Positions 1 to 7,461 of a DNA stretch of 35,859 nucleotides are shown in pieces (position 1 is the stretch's first letter; every line of letters begins with the position of its first letter). The notes beneath the pieces are model-generated. The model was not told where the DNA came from and did not search any database. It saw only the letters and a program-made list of their open reading frames with translations. Location of the stretch: positions 1 to 35,859 of the forward strand of contig NZ_RJJR01000026.1 in NCBI RefSeq assembly GCF_003721595.1, written 5' to 3'. This DNA comes from Hanamia caeni. Lineage in GTDB: Bacteria > Bacteroidota > Bacteroidia > Chitinophagales > Chitinophagaceae. The position numbers and the translations under genes were made by a program.

Positions 1-715
1 TGCTGAGCTTGTCGTCATACTGAGCTTGTCGAAGTATGACAAAAAAAGATGATCTTACTAAGCTTCAAGGAGTTCTCTTCGTGTTCCTTTGTGTGCTTTG
101 TGGCTTCGTGCGAAAGGGCTGCTCTTTTTTTCTCACACTAAGCCCCGAAGAGCTCCAAGGGGCCCGAAGGGGTCGCATTTAAGCCTCCTTCGACTTTCTC
201 GATTCCTCTGGGCAGGCTGGGCTCAGGATGACAGGTAAAACTTAATTTATCGCATTAAAGGCTAAGCTCAGGATGACATTTACTAAAAGCACTGAGTTTG
301 ACGTATTTAAAAGATGATGTTGATTTTTTTTTGTCATGCTGAGCCTGTCGAAGTGCGACAAAAAAATAGTTCGATCTTCTAATACGCCTTCGACATTCTA
401 ACACCGCCTTCGACAAGCTCAGGATGACAGGTAAAACTTAATTTATCGTTATTAACGGGTGAACCTTCTTTTTTTTGTCATGCTGAGCTTGTCGTATTTA
501 AAAGATGGATGTTGATTTTTTTTGTCATACTGAGCTTGTCGAAGTGCAGACAAAAAAAAGTGGATCATTCTGATAGTTCGCCCTCGACATTCTAAAACCG
601 CCTTCGATCTTCTAATACGCCTTCGACAAGCTCAGGCTGACATCCACTTTAAAACTAAATTTATCGCATCAAAGGCTGAGCTCAGGATGACAGGTAAAAC
701 TGAATTTATCACAGT
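1..715. repeat. Intergenic block of REP-like palindromic repeats
   Basis: There is no gene here. The stretch is built from many copies and fragments of a palindromic element whose core reads CTTCGACAAGCTCAGGATGA, in both orientations. Clear examples are 14-40 (7-bp perfect arms GTCATAC/GTATGAC), 331-360, 409-428, 523-556 and 619-642. Many copies are followed by a degenerate tail of the form GGTAAAACTTAATTTATCG (near 233-251, 429-447, 650-667 and 692-710). Two copies sit between a T-run and an A-run, so the whole unit is an inverted repeat. This kind of repeat is widespread in Bacteroidota intergenic DNA. Canonical intrinsic terminators are not formed, because no U-tract follows the stem on the minus strand. 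Confidence 0.85.
303..670. repeat. Imperfect tandem duplication of a ~190-bp compound repeat
   Basis: The sequence beginning GTATTTAAAAGATG at 303 starts again at 494 with one inserted G. Both copies continue through the T-run, the palindrome, a CGACATTCTA segment, CTTCGACAAGCTCAGG and an ATTTATCG tail. The copies differ by several substitutions and small indels. This indicates local amplification of the REP-like block and not independent insertions. Confidence 0.7.
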
Positions 716-1843
716 TCAGGATGACAGGTGCGAAAACATTTTGCCATAATCTTCCTTTATTTTTTTCACATCAATGGACTTCTGTGAATATTGGGTAGCT
801 CCTCTTCCCCATTCTTCCATTTCCTCCTGATCCATTGCAGCAAAGAAACTTATCGCGTGCGATAGCTCTTCAGTGCCTTCTATTGACACATTTATTCCTG
901 CCAATTGCTCTTTTAAATTTTTCCACGGTGTAAAATGGCTGGTTATCACGGGCCTGCCCGCAGACAAGGCTTCAACTATAGCGTGTCCAAAATTTTCACT
1001 CTTACTCGGCAATATAAAAACATGAGATTCCTGCAAGGCACCTATGATATTCGCAGGTTCAAGCGCATTTTTATAGGTCACCTTAATATTTGACGGAAGC
1101 AATTTTATCTTTTCCCTGCACGCTTCCCAATATTCCTCGTCTTTTACAGGGCCGTAAATATCATATTGGACCTCAGCGGTTACTGAACCCAGCGCTTCCA
1201 ATACCAGCCGGACATTTTTCATCGGGCTGATTAAAGCGATCGTTGTAAGGATCAGGCTATTTTTTTCTTTTGGAGGGACGGGTAAGGGTGACAACTTATT
1301 AGGAAAATTTCCTGCAACAAAAACCCGGGCTACTTCCCCAAAGAAATTCCTGATAAAACCGGCTTCTTCTTTATCAGTAGCATGGAAAGACACTTTATAA
1401 TGGTATTCCAAAAGCTTGAATAATTGCAAATACGCCCGTTTTTTCCATTTCTTTTGCGCCAATGCGCCCGGATGTAACATACCCCTTGTAGATAGAATTT
1501 TTTTGGTTCCCTTGCAAAACATCAGCGGAACGATGTTGTAGTGCCAGGAAAACATTCCAATGATGAAGAGCAAATCCGGCTTTTCTTTCTCTACCAGCTT
1601 TACCAGGGTATCGCTTATCTTTTCAGGCCCCGCATACCACACGCGGGTGTGATCGTTAAATTGAGTCCACTGGTTGGCCGTAATATTTTGAAGTTCGGCG
1701 CCGTTCAGGTCTACATCGCCGCAAAAAATAAGGAATTCAACTCCTTCATGGAATTCTTTTACCAGGTTAGCCACTGATTGCACAGGCCCTCCAGCTTTAA
1801 ATGCCGGTAAAAACCACGGTATGGTGATAAAAATTTTTGTCAT
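716..1843 (-). CDS. Glycosyltransferase family 4 (GT-B fold)
   Basis: This is a 375-residue GT-B glycosyltransferase that probably transfers a sugar from a nucleotide donor during surface-glycan assembly at the cytoplasmic side of the inner membrane. The N-terminus (MTKIFITIPWFLPAFKAGGP) has the glycine-rich acceptor loop of GT4 enzymes. The C-terminal donor domain carries the EX7E signature at E283 and E291 (ENFGHAIVE), followed by AGRPVI. The start is an ATG at 1843. A palindromic repeat lies only 5 bp upstream, so the usual leader is replaced by repeat sequence. The last five residues (SHLSS) and the TGA stop are read from a CACCTGTCATCCTGA repeat, so the native C-terminus has probably been replaced. 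It is separated from the main polysaccharide locus by a toxin-antitoxin pair and repeats. The donor sugar is unknown. Confidence 0.85.
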   Translation of the reverse strand: MTKIFITIPWFLPAFKAGGPVQSVANLVKEFHEGVEFLIFCGDVDLNGAELQNITANQWTQFNDHTRVWYAGPEKISDTLVKLVEKEKPDLLFIIGMFSWHYNIVPLMFCKGTKKILSTRGMLHPGALAQKKWKKRAYLQLFKLLEYHYKVSFHATDKEEAGFIRNFFGEVARVFVAGNFPNKLSPLPVPPKEKNSLILTTIALISPMKNVRLVLEALGSVTAEVQYDIYGPVKDEEYWEACREKIKLLPSNIKVTYKNALEPANIIGALQESHVFILPSKSENFGHAIVEALSAGRPVITSHFTPWKNLKEQLAGINVSIEGTEELSHAISFFAAMDQEEMEEWGRGATQYSQKSIDVKKIKEDYGKMFSHLSS

Positions 1844-1848
1844 GTTGT

Positions 1849-1875
1849 AGCGGTCAGCACCGAAGGTCAGACCGC
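1849..1875. repeat. Palindromic repeat at the leader of the GT4 gene
   Basis: A 27-bp element with GCGGTC/GACCGC arms around a GACCTTCGGTGC-type centre. It is the inverse orientation of the copies at 3001-3028 and 3147-3174. On the minus strand it ends 5 bp before the ATG of the GT4 gene, so the mRNA would carry a hairpin where a ribosome-binding site would normally lie. Confidence 0.75.
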
Positions 1876-1895
1876 GGCTAGTGGAAGATCGGCTG

Positions 1896-2183
1896 CTAAT
1901 CTCTTATTCTTGATTTGTGTAAAAGAGCTTCTACCAGAATAAAATCGTCATGTACTGAGACTGCAATTAACCAGTCATTAAAATAAATACAATGGAGCTG
2001 TAATTTTTTGAAGACGGGATTTTTGCATAAGGTCAAACGTTTTACATTAACCAATGTCTTCAAAAGAAACGCTTCATAACGCTCAAGCCAGCGAAGGGCT
2101 GCGCCCTGCGTATTTTTGCTTTCAATAAAATTAAGAAGTGAGGTTAAAGATGCAAATGCATCCAAAGTATATTTAATCTGCAT
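1896..2183 (-). CDS. RelE/ParE-family type II toxin
   Basis: A 95-residue basic protein of the size and pattern of RelE/ParE toxins. It has an N-terminal beta-strand (MQIKYTLDAFASL), two helices (about residues 9-50), then strands ending LQLHCIYFNDWLIAVSVHDD and a C-terminal strand-turn segment with HKSR. Members either cleave mRNA on the ribosome (RelE) or inhibit gyrase (ParE). The catalytic set cannot be assigned confidently, so the subfamily is left open. It overlaps the upstream antitoxin gene by 11 bp, the normal antitoxin-then-toxin arrangement. The start is an ATG at 2183. It sits as an independent unit between the GT4 gene and a large repeat field. Confidence 0.75.
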   Translation of the reverse strand: MQIKYTLDAFASLTSLLNFIESKNTQGAALRWLERYEAFLLKTLVNVKRLTLCKNPVFKKLQLHCIYFNDWLIAVSVHDDFILVEALLHKSRIRD

Positions 2184-2409
2184 TAAACGCTTTCCTTAAA
2201 ACATTGTGAGCCTCCTGCATGGGAACAGTGCCACTGTTCCTGCTTTTTTTTACCAGGGTTAGTAATTCTTCAGTGCTCAAAGGCTTTCCGGGAAGGTAAT
2301 AATTACTTTGTGCGTCATCTACCAGCTCTAATTTAATGTTATGGCTTCCCGCAAACTCTAACAACCTGTTTATGTTTTCCGGGGTTGCATTTTCCAACTG
2401 AAGTAGCAT
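2173..2409 (-). CDS. Antitoxin partner of the RelE/ParE-like toxin
   Basis: A 78-residue protein immediately upstream of, and overlapping, the toxin gene. The N-terminal half (MLLQLENATPENINRLLEFA) resembles the small strand-plus-helix antitoxins common in Bacteroidota. The C-terminal part (STEELLTLVKKSRNSGTVPM) would be the flexible toxin-wrapping tail. No classical ribbon-helix-helix or HTH motif can be read with certainty. The role is assigned mainly from gene order, size and overlap. The upstream palindrome at 2461-2483 is a plausible site for autoregulation by the pair. Confidence 0.65.
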   Translation of the reverse strand: MLLQLENATPENINRLLEFAGSHNIKLELVDDAQSNYYLPGKPLSTEELLTLVKKSRNSGTVPMQEAHNVLRKAFNAD

Positions 2410-2449
2410 AGTATTTGTTTTAACGATAAAAGAAAGAGTTAACCGTCGG

Positions 2450-2483
2450 CAAAATATTCCAAATTTGATTGCCGATCAAATTT
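2450..2483 (-). promoter_or_regulatory. Operator-like inverted repeat and candidate promoter of the TA pair
   Basis: A perfect 9-bp inverted repeat, AAATTTGAT / ATCAAATTT with a 5-bp spacer, lies at 2461-2483, 52 bp upstream of the antitoxin ATG. On the minus strand one arm contains TTTG (2480-2477). It is followed after 20 bp by TATTTTG (2456-2450), close to the Bacteroidota -33/-7 pattern TTTG-N19-21-TAnnTTTG but one base short. Repressor binding to the palindrome would cover the -33 element, which fits toxin-antitoxin autoregulation. The palindrome is directly visible; the promoter is inferred. Confidence 0.45.
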
Positions 2484-2640
2484 ACAATTATAGTTTCACT
2501 TACAGCAATGTCATGCAATAGAAGAAATCGAAAGAGAAAAAAGCATTTCATTTCAATTATAAAAATCCACTTGCCAGAACAACGCCGGGAATATTAGCCT
2601 CCGGAATGATTGCATTTCAGAATCATCGTATTTGTACTAT

Positions 2641-2805
2641 ATTTCATACTTTATCCATGCTTTTGATACGCCTTTGCCATACCTTTCCCATACTTAAGTT
2701 ATACTCTTCTCATACTTAATTCATACACTCCTGATACACTTCTGATACATTCCTCATACACTCCTCATACACTCCTCATACTCTATCCATGCCTTTGCTA
2801 TGCCT
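2641..2805. repeat. Phased array of 15 degenerate 11-bp repeats
   Basis: Fifteen consecutive units of exactly 11 bp with no indel. Each has a core of the form [C/G/T]ATAC or [C/T]ATGC preceded by a pyrimidine-rich stretch; the most regular units read TCCTCATACAC (2751-2761 and 2762-2772). The units vary in sequence but never in spacing. The array runs directly into the 7-bp repeat field at 2814. It holds no gene. Confidence 0.85.
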
Positions 2806-2813
2806 TTGATGAG

Positions 2814-2995
2814 GAGTTATGAATTATGAGTGATGAATTATGAGTGATGAATTATGAGTTATGAATTATGAGTTATGAGTGATGAGTGATGAATTATGAG
2901 TGATGAGTTATGAGTTATGAATTATGAGTGATGAGTGATGAGTGATGAGTTATGAGTTATGAGTTATGAGTTATGAATTATGAATTATGAGTTAC
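2814..2995. repeat. 26-unit heptanucleotide tandem array
   Basis: Twenty-six head-to-tail 7-bp units of the form GAGTTAT, GAATTAT or GAGTGAT, all in perfect 7-bp register. It is the longest of the heptad arrays in this window. It is bounded by the 11-bp array on one side and the 146-bp duplication on the other. There is no coding potential: stop codons recur in every frame on both strands. Confidence 0.95.
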
Positions 2996-3141
2996 CGCAC
3001 GCGGTCTGACCTTCGGTGCCGACCGCTAATGAACTACAGGCCCGCTGAAACTGCAATTCTCAAAAGTGGCTATGCCCTTAAAGTGAAGCGTATCAGAATA
3101 AGCTGCGTAATACCTGAAAAGGCAATTTTCAAATTTAATAT
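2996..3141 (-). pseudogene. Duplicated C-terminal fragment of the beta-helix protein
   Basis: Read on the minus strand, this copy encodes the same tail as the gene just upstream, ending at a TAG (3027-3029) instead of TAA. Its differences include one amino-acid change (G to A in RYYGAYSD) and one silent change. No start codon or upstream domain is present, so it is a tail fragment made by tandem duplication and not a gene. Confidence 0.7.
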
Positions 3142-3287
3142 CGCACGCGGTCTGACCTTCGGTGCCGACCGTTAATGAACTACAGGCCCGCTGAAACTGC
3201 AATTCTCAAAAGTGGCTATGCCCTTAAAGTGAAGCGTATCGGAATACGCTCCGTAATACCTGAAAAGGCAATTTTCAAATTTAATAA
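2996..3287. repeat. 146-bp tandem duplication carrying the 3' end of the beta-helix gene
   Basis: Positions 2996-3141 and 3142-3287 are direct tandem copies differing at only about four positions. Each contains the GCGGTC...GACCGC palindrome, a stop codon and the last ~38 codons of the beta-helix gene read on the minus strand. The proximal copy (3142-3287) is the present 3' end of that gene. The distal copy is a gene-less duplicate of the tail, ending with the same residues (SFSGPVVH). Confidence 0.9.
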
Positions 3288-4444
3288 AAGGGCTGTTTGA
3301 CGTAAACAGCGTTTGAACGCCCGCCTGTGTAACATAAGCAAAATCAAAAACACAATTACTAATAGAAGTGGGCAAGTTATTATTGCTGTCGCCGGAAGTG
3401 ATTGTGCCGATGGTGCCCAATGATTCACAAAATAAATTGGAAATGTGCGTGGGAAACCAACCTGATTCGGGGTTATAAATCAGCCTGATGGGCTTCCCCG
3501 CAATATTGCCGCCATCAATCGTATAATTTCCCGCCTGGCGCTTTCCATATAAACTGGTAGCAAAAATAGTATGGATGCGTCCCCAACTGTATAACCCGCG
3601 TATTATATTGCCTTTTTCCTGTGCCTGTCCTCCTGAAATGCCCAGCCTTGCGTCGCCGCAACGGATATTTTCCATCAAAATGATATCTGCATTGGCAGTA
3701 GCTCCATTCGGTGAGATAAGGTAATCAATCGCAAAATGGCCCACGTTCAGGTCATGCAATTGCACGGCTGTTGAACCGCCTTTATTTTTGCTGCCATCAT
3801 AATCAATAACAATCCCCGCCAGGTTTTGGCCGGTATTCGGATCATTGAATTGCTCAAAAGGAAGGGAATAATATCCGGGCCCGTTTACAGAAGGAGAATG
3901 AAAATTACCTGTCAAAGTAAGATGGTCTATTTCCGCGCCTTTTAAAAACTGACCACCCAGGGCAAAATCTTTTCCTGTATAATGCAAAACCGTCCCCCCG
4001 TTCCAGATGCCGCCTTCTCCATACAGATGAATAGAAGCCCCAATGTATTGGTTATTACTCAACCTGAATATTTTCAGTGATTGCGAATATATATATATAG
4101 ACGCCACCCGGAATAAACAGGGGCATTGAATTGATACAGGTGTTGATAGATTGCTGAAGCGCTTCCGAATTATCCGGGTTCTCCGGGGAAGCGCCATACC
4201 ACATGGCCGAAAATTCTCTTGCCCTGCAACCGGATAGGCCTATCGAAGTTTCAAATATTTGAATAAAAGGATTGGCTTCAATTAATGCGTTTTTGATGAT
4301 GCCCGTGCCGCTGATCTTTGCTGAAATACTTAAAATTTGACCCTGCAAATCCCAGGTGCCTGAGATGGTGGTGTCATTCGTAATGGATATAGCAGAAGCC
4401 TGCAACGAAATTAGGATCAATAAAAAGGGGAAAAGTTTTTTCAA
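3172..4444 (-). pseudogene. Secreted right-handed beta-helix protein, frameshifted
   Basis: Two overlapping frames form one gene. The upstream frame has a signal peptide (KKLFPFLLILISLQASA) and a pectate-lyase-like start (DTTISGTWDLQGQ, then SMPLFIPGGVY). The downstream frame continues from SQSLKIFRLSNNQYIGASIHLYGEGG with several beta-helix coils (for example HLTLTGNF, ADIILMENIRCGDARLGISGG, FENCLF, TFENCSF). The frames meet at an (AT)6.5 tract at 4087-4099. Adding one AT unit, or removing two, restores a single protein of about 420 residues. The best start is a TTG at 4444 just before the signal peptide, because longer starts overlap the FkbM gene. The 3' end coincides with a palindromic repeat and is tandemly duplicated, so the C-terminus may be truncated. 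A role as an extracellular glycan lyase or binding protein is inferred from fold and context. Confidence 0.75.
4087..4099. repeat. (AT)6.5 microsatellite at the frameshift junction
   Basis: Thirteen alternating A/T bases inside the beta-helix gene, exactly where the two reading frames join. Slipped-strand gain of one AT unit would bring the frames together as IPGGVYIYIYSQSLKIF. The tract could be a contingency-locus switch, a fixed mutation or a sequencing error. Confidence 0.8.
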
Positions 4445-4571
4445 AGAATAAGAGATATGGGAATTTGTTGGTTTACTATGCAATAAGGGTTGGTAAAATC
4501 TTAAATGAGTTTCCCTTAGAGGGGAAAAATCACAATACGCGCTTTCAATGGATAGTTTTATCTCTTTAAAC

Positions 4572-5339
4572 TCACAAAATATCCGATTTACGTTTAAATA
4601 CATGATATTCACCGTGCATAAAAAAATCAAAATCAGAGGCTAGTAACGATTTAATACTATTCGTTAAACCAGGCTTTAAATTTTCATGAATTTCGCAAAA
4701 AATCATCCTTACTTTTTTTATCCACTCAGGGTTGCTTAAAAAAACCTGTTCTTCGCTTCCCTCAATATCTATTTTTAAAATATCGATAGCAGACAATTGA
4801 AAGTCTTTTATAATGTCCTCTATCGAAATTGCTTTGATAGCTTTTCCTGAACGACTTGCGGTTTCTTTAACAATAAAAGCATGATTACCGCTGTCAGGAT
4901 TAGTTATTTCAAGATAGGTACTTACATTCCAAACACCTTTATTAATACAGGTTACATTGTCATAATTTTTCAAATTGTTGTTCAACAAACGAAAGTTATT
5001 TATTTCAGGTTCTATTGCAATAATGCGGCAGTCTTTAAATTTTGATAAAAAAAATAAAGATGCTAAACCAATATTTGCACCACAATCAATTATTGTTTTC
5101 ACTTCCCCGTCTAATGAAACATCATATTCCCTAAGCATGAAAATGTTTGCAAATAAAGGAATATCTGAAGTATAGTTTCTTAGATAAATCTTATCCGGAA
5201 GACCGGGAACTTTTATATTTAGAAGACTATTCCTTTGGATAAACCTTTGAAATAAATAATCAAAAAAATTAAGTGGCCGCAGTCGGAAAGTATACTTGAT
5301 AAATAAGTTTAAAATTCGCAAATTGAAAAAGGAATCCAA
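4572..5339 (-). CDS. FkbM-family methyltransferase
   Basis: A 255-residue class I SAM-dependent methyltransferase of the FkbM type, expected to O-methylate a sugar or similar group of the polysaccharide. Visible motifs are the SAM-binding DCGANIGLAS (85-94), IAIEPE (107-112) and the FkbM hallmark LKIDIEGSE (188-196). The initiation codon is TTG at 5339; no ATG lies near it and the next methionine is past residue 60. It follows the GT-A-like gene by 21 bp and is the last intact gene of the polysaccharide locus. The substrate is unknown. Confidence 0.88.
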   Translation of the reverse strand: MDSFFNLRILNLFIKYTFRLRPLNFFDYLFQRFIQRNSLLNIKVPGLPDKIYLRNYTSDIPLFANIFMLREYDVSLDGEVKTIIDCGANIGLASLFFLSKFKDCRIIAIEPEINNFRLLNNNLKNYDNVTCINKGVWNVSTYLEITNPDSGNHAFIVKETASRSGKAIKAISIEDIIKDFQLSAIDILKIDIEGSEEQVFLSNPEWIKKVRMIFCEIHENLKPGLTNSIKSLLASDFDFFMHGEYHVFKRKSDIL

Positions 5340-5360
5340 TATATAAAAAATTATGTCATT

Positions 5361-6041
5361 TTAGAATCTAAGCCTGCTTGCTAGCCAGACATTTTCAAAA
5401 TCCACCTTTGTACATTTATGAAGATGAAACAAAATGGCAAAAACACTTTGATCAAACCTATGTTCAATAAAAAAAGGCATTTTCGGAAGTTTGGAATGAG
5501 AGTAATCTATATTTCGATAATCTTTGGTACATAACTCTAACCATTCTTTCACGAAAGACATTGTTTTTGCATCTTTTTGAATTACAATCCTATTAGCTGC
5601 AGGCATGAATTTAAATGCATATAAAATTGCGTACCATTTCACTCTGAAATATAAATCTGTTTTAATCCACCGTATATTATACCCTTCCTGGCAAGCAATT
5701 ATTTTCGTGCCTTTGTTACTTTTAACAAGGTTAAATTTCCTAAGGCATTCCTCCCTGGTTCCAGGAATTGTATTACCTGCATCACCCCAGACTAAAATAT
5801 CACCTTCATCAAGTTGTTTCAGTATTTTATAAATAACATATGGTTTCCATATAAAAAAACCATATCCTTTTGGGTTATTTGCAATAAAAGCCTGATGACT
5901 GTTAAAAAAATCTTCATCAAAGTCTTCTGAGCCTAAGGAATAAATTTGCGAGAAAATATTTTTTGATTCTAACTCTGCAACATATCTCTGTCTTGTTTTC
6001 ACATATTTTTTATCAGTAAAAGTTACGGCTACATACTTCAT
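5361..6041 (-). CDS. Putative GT-A-like polysaccharide biosynthesis protein
   Basis: A 226-residue soluble protein that I cannot assign to a numbered family. It contains GYGFFIWKPYVIYKILKQL (59-77) followed by EGDILVWGDAGNT (79-91). This resembles the acidic, metal-binding turn of GT-A nucleotide-sugar transferases, where a DxD-like element follows a hydrophobic strand. The C-terminus has FIEHRFDQSVFAILFH, a pattern seen in glycan-locus transferases that recognise large acceptors. It lies between the Wzy-like polymerase and the FkbM methyltransferase, 25 bp from the former. The ATG start at 6041 is clear. A glycosyltransferase role is inferred from motif and context only. Confidence 0.6.
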   Translation of the reverse strand: MKYVAVTFTDKKYVKTRQRYVAELESKNIFSQIYSLGSEDFDEDFFNSHQAFIANNPKGYGFFIWKPYVIYKILKQLDEGDILVWGDAGNTIPGTREECLRKFNLVKSNKGTKIIACQEGYNIRWIKTDLYFRVKWYAILYAFKFMPAANRIVIQKDAKTMSFVKEWLELCTKDYRNIDYSHSKLPKMPFFIEHRFDQSVFAILFHLHKCTKVDFENVWLASRLRF

Positions 6042-6066
6042 TTCCAGGAGTGAATTCTTTATCTAA

Positions 6067-7461
6067 CTAATTACTAATTGCAATTGAAGATTTTTTTTTT
6101 ATTGTAAGCTTTCGCAGATCTTTTTTCCAGAATAGGACCATAAAATAGATCAATACACAGGATTTAATTAAATGTCCCAAAGAAGTCTGGAGCTCACAAT
6201 CCGGTCGTATAGGATAGTAAAAAACAAGGGGGACAAACAAAATAAGGATAGGATAATCCATTGAGTATTTATGAAAATAATTTAACACCTCCGAAAATAC
6301 AAATCCAAGAACGAACATAAAAATAACACCTCCAAAAATCCCCCAATTAACATAAGCGTCCCCTATTGAGCTTAATGCCATTGAAGTCCCCGCCTGAATA
6401 CCTATTCCTGAATACTTTCTGAAAATTTCCCTGTCGCCGGCCCTAAGCTTATCCGGTGCAAGAATACGGGGTAGTATAGCGGCTTCCAGTATTTTATACA
6501 TCTCGCTTCCATTTGCAAAGGGTTCGACGTCTGGAACCGTTTGCATTATATTGGTAATAATGAAACCCTGGTTAATCCTGGTATTAGAGCTCGCTATATT
6601 GCGGAAGTTGAATATTCCACGATCTTCCCTATTTTGTTCTTCATAAATTTTTGAAAATGTTGAAACCCCTCCTTCTTCATCTCCTTTTCCAATTTCAGCT
6701 CTGTAACTTCCCTTTAAAACTTGTATTAAAATTGCGAGAAGAACAAAAGCAACCAAACCAATTAGCTTTATCTTAAAATCAAATTTATATTTAATACCAA
6801 AAATGGCTATAGTGAAGACTAACCACGTAAGAAGATCATGAAACATTCCGCTTTGCAGGGATGAAGAAATAATTGAGCCAATAACGAGGGCCATTACTGC
6901 AGGCTTAATATATTTGGTTCCCAAAACCAATAAAAATAAACCAATGAATTTAAAGCTGCCGAGCAAATAAAAAACAAATGCCAATTCAGATGAAAAAAAG
7001 GATGAAATAACACTTGCCAAGAACCCTAATATGATAAAAAAATAGGGCAATTGAGGATTCCTACCAACAAAATTTGCTATAGCTTTTCTATTCAAAACTT
7101 CTCCCCTGTATTTCCCTGCATTGATATGCAGACCGATTATAAAAAAGATTACAGCCGGCATTACATAGAAATAATAGTCTGCTTCCGGGATACGCATCTG
7201 GTATCTAAAATATTGGTATTGATCTATACCATTATAGGCAAATAGCGAACCTACAAGAAATTGAAGGCACATAAAACTGCCAAGCAGATGACGGGTTGGG
7301 ATAATATAACCAATACTATTAAAAAGAAGGCTAAACTGATAAATTGAGATCAATGCGGCCACATAAGTTAAGGTGCTCATATCTACAAACATCACCCTTA
7401 TAAAGAGGGCCGCAATAAGAAAAAAACCCCAATTATAATTTGCCGGAAATAAAGTTCTCAA
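6067..7461 (-). CDS. O-antigen polymerase-like (Wzy) membrane protein
   Basis: A 464-residue polytopic membrane protein with about 10-12 predicted hydrophobic segments. It also has a long hydrophilic loop (roughly residues 255-345, including PDVEPFANGSEMYKILEA and DREIFRKYSGIGIQAGTS). A large periplasmic loop late in the protein is typical of Wzy polymerases and O-antigen ligases, which share little sequence identity. It would join lipid-linked repeat units in the periplasm. Its TTG start overlaps the upstream GT4 stop by 4 bp (TTGA), so translation is probably coupled. No Wzx flippase is found in the window, which leaves the export route unclear. Confidence 0.72.
   Translation of the reverse strand: MRTLFPANYNWGFFLIAALFIRVMFVDMSTLTYVAALISIYQFSLLFNSIGYIIPTRHLLGSFMCLQFLVGSLFAYNGIDQYQYFRYQMRIPEADYYFYVMPAVIFFIIGLHINAGKYRGEVLNRKAIANFVGRNPQLPYFFIILGFLASVISSFFSSELAFVFYLLGSFKFIGLFLLVLGTKYIKPAVMALVIGSIISSSLQSGMFHDLLTWLVFTIAIFGIKYKFDFKIKLIGLVAFVLLAILIQVLKGSYRAEIGKGDEEGGVSTFSKIYEEQNREDRGIFNFRNIASSNTRINQGFIITNIMQTVPDVEPFANGSEMYKILEAAILPRILAPDKLRAGDREIFRKYSGIGIQAGTSMALSSIGDAYVNWGIFGGVIFMFVLGFVFSEVLNYFHKYSMDYPILILFVPLVFYYPIRPDCELQTSLGHLIKSCVLIYFMVLFWKKDLRKLTIKKKSSIAISN

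Noticed and set aside
14..46. Intrinsic terminator at the window start
   Set aside because: The stem is followed by A residues on the plus strand and no U-tract on the minus strand, so it is a repeat and not a canonical terminator.
2814..2995. CRISPR array
   Set aside because: The units are contiguous 7-bp repeats with no spacers and no cas genes nearby.
2987..3175. Small plus-strand protein
   Set aside because: The frame exists only because it runs through the heptad array and the 146-bp duplication; the true coding sense is the minus strand.
4445..4630. Upstream ATG start for the beta-helix gene
   Set aside because: It would overlap the FkbM gene and place over 60 residues before an obvious signal peptide.
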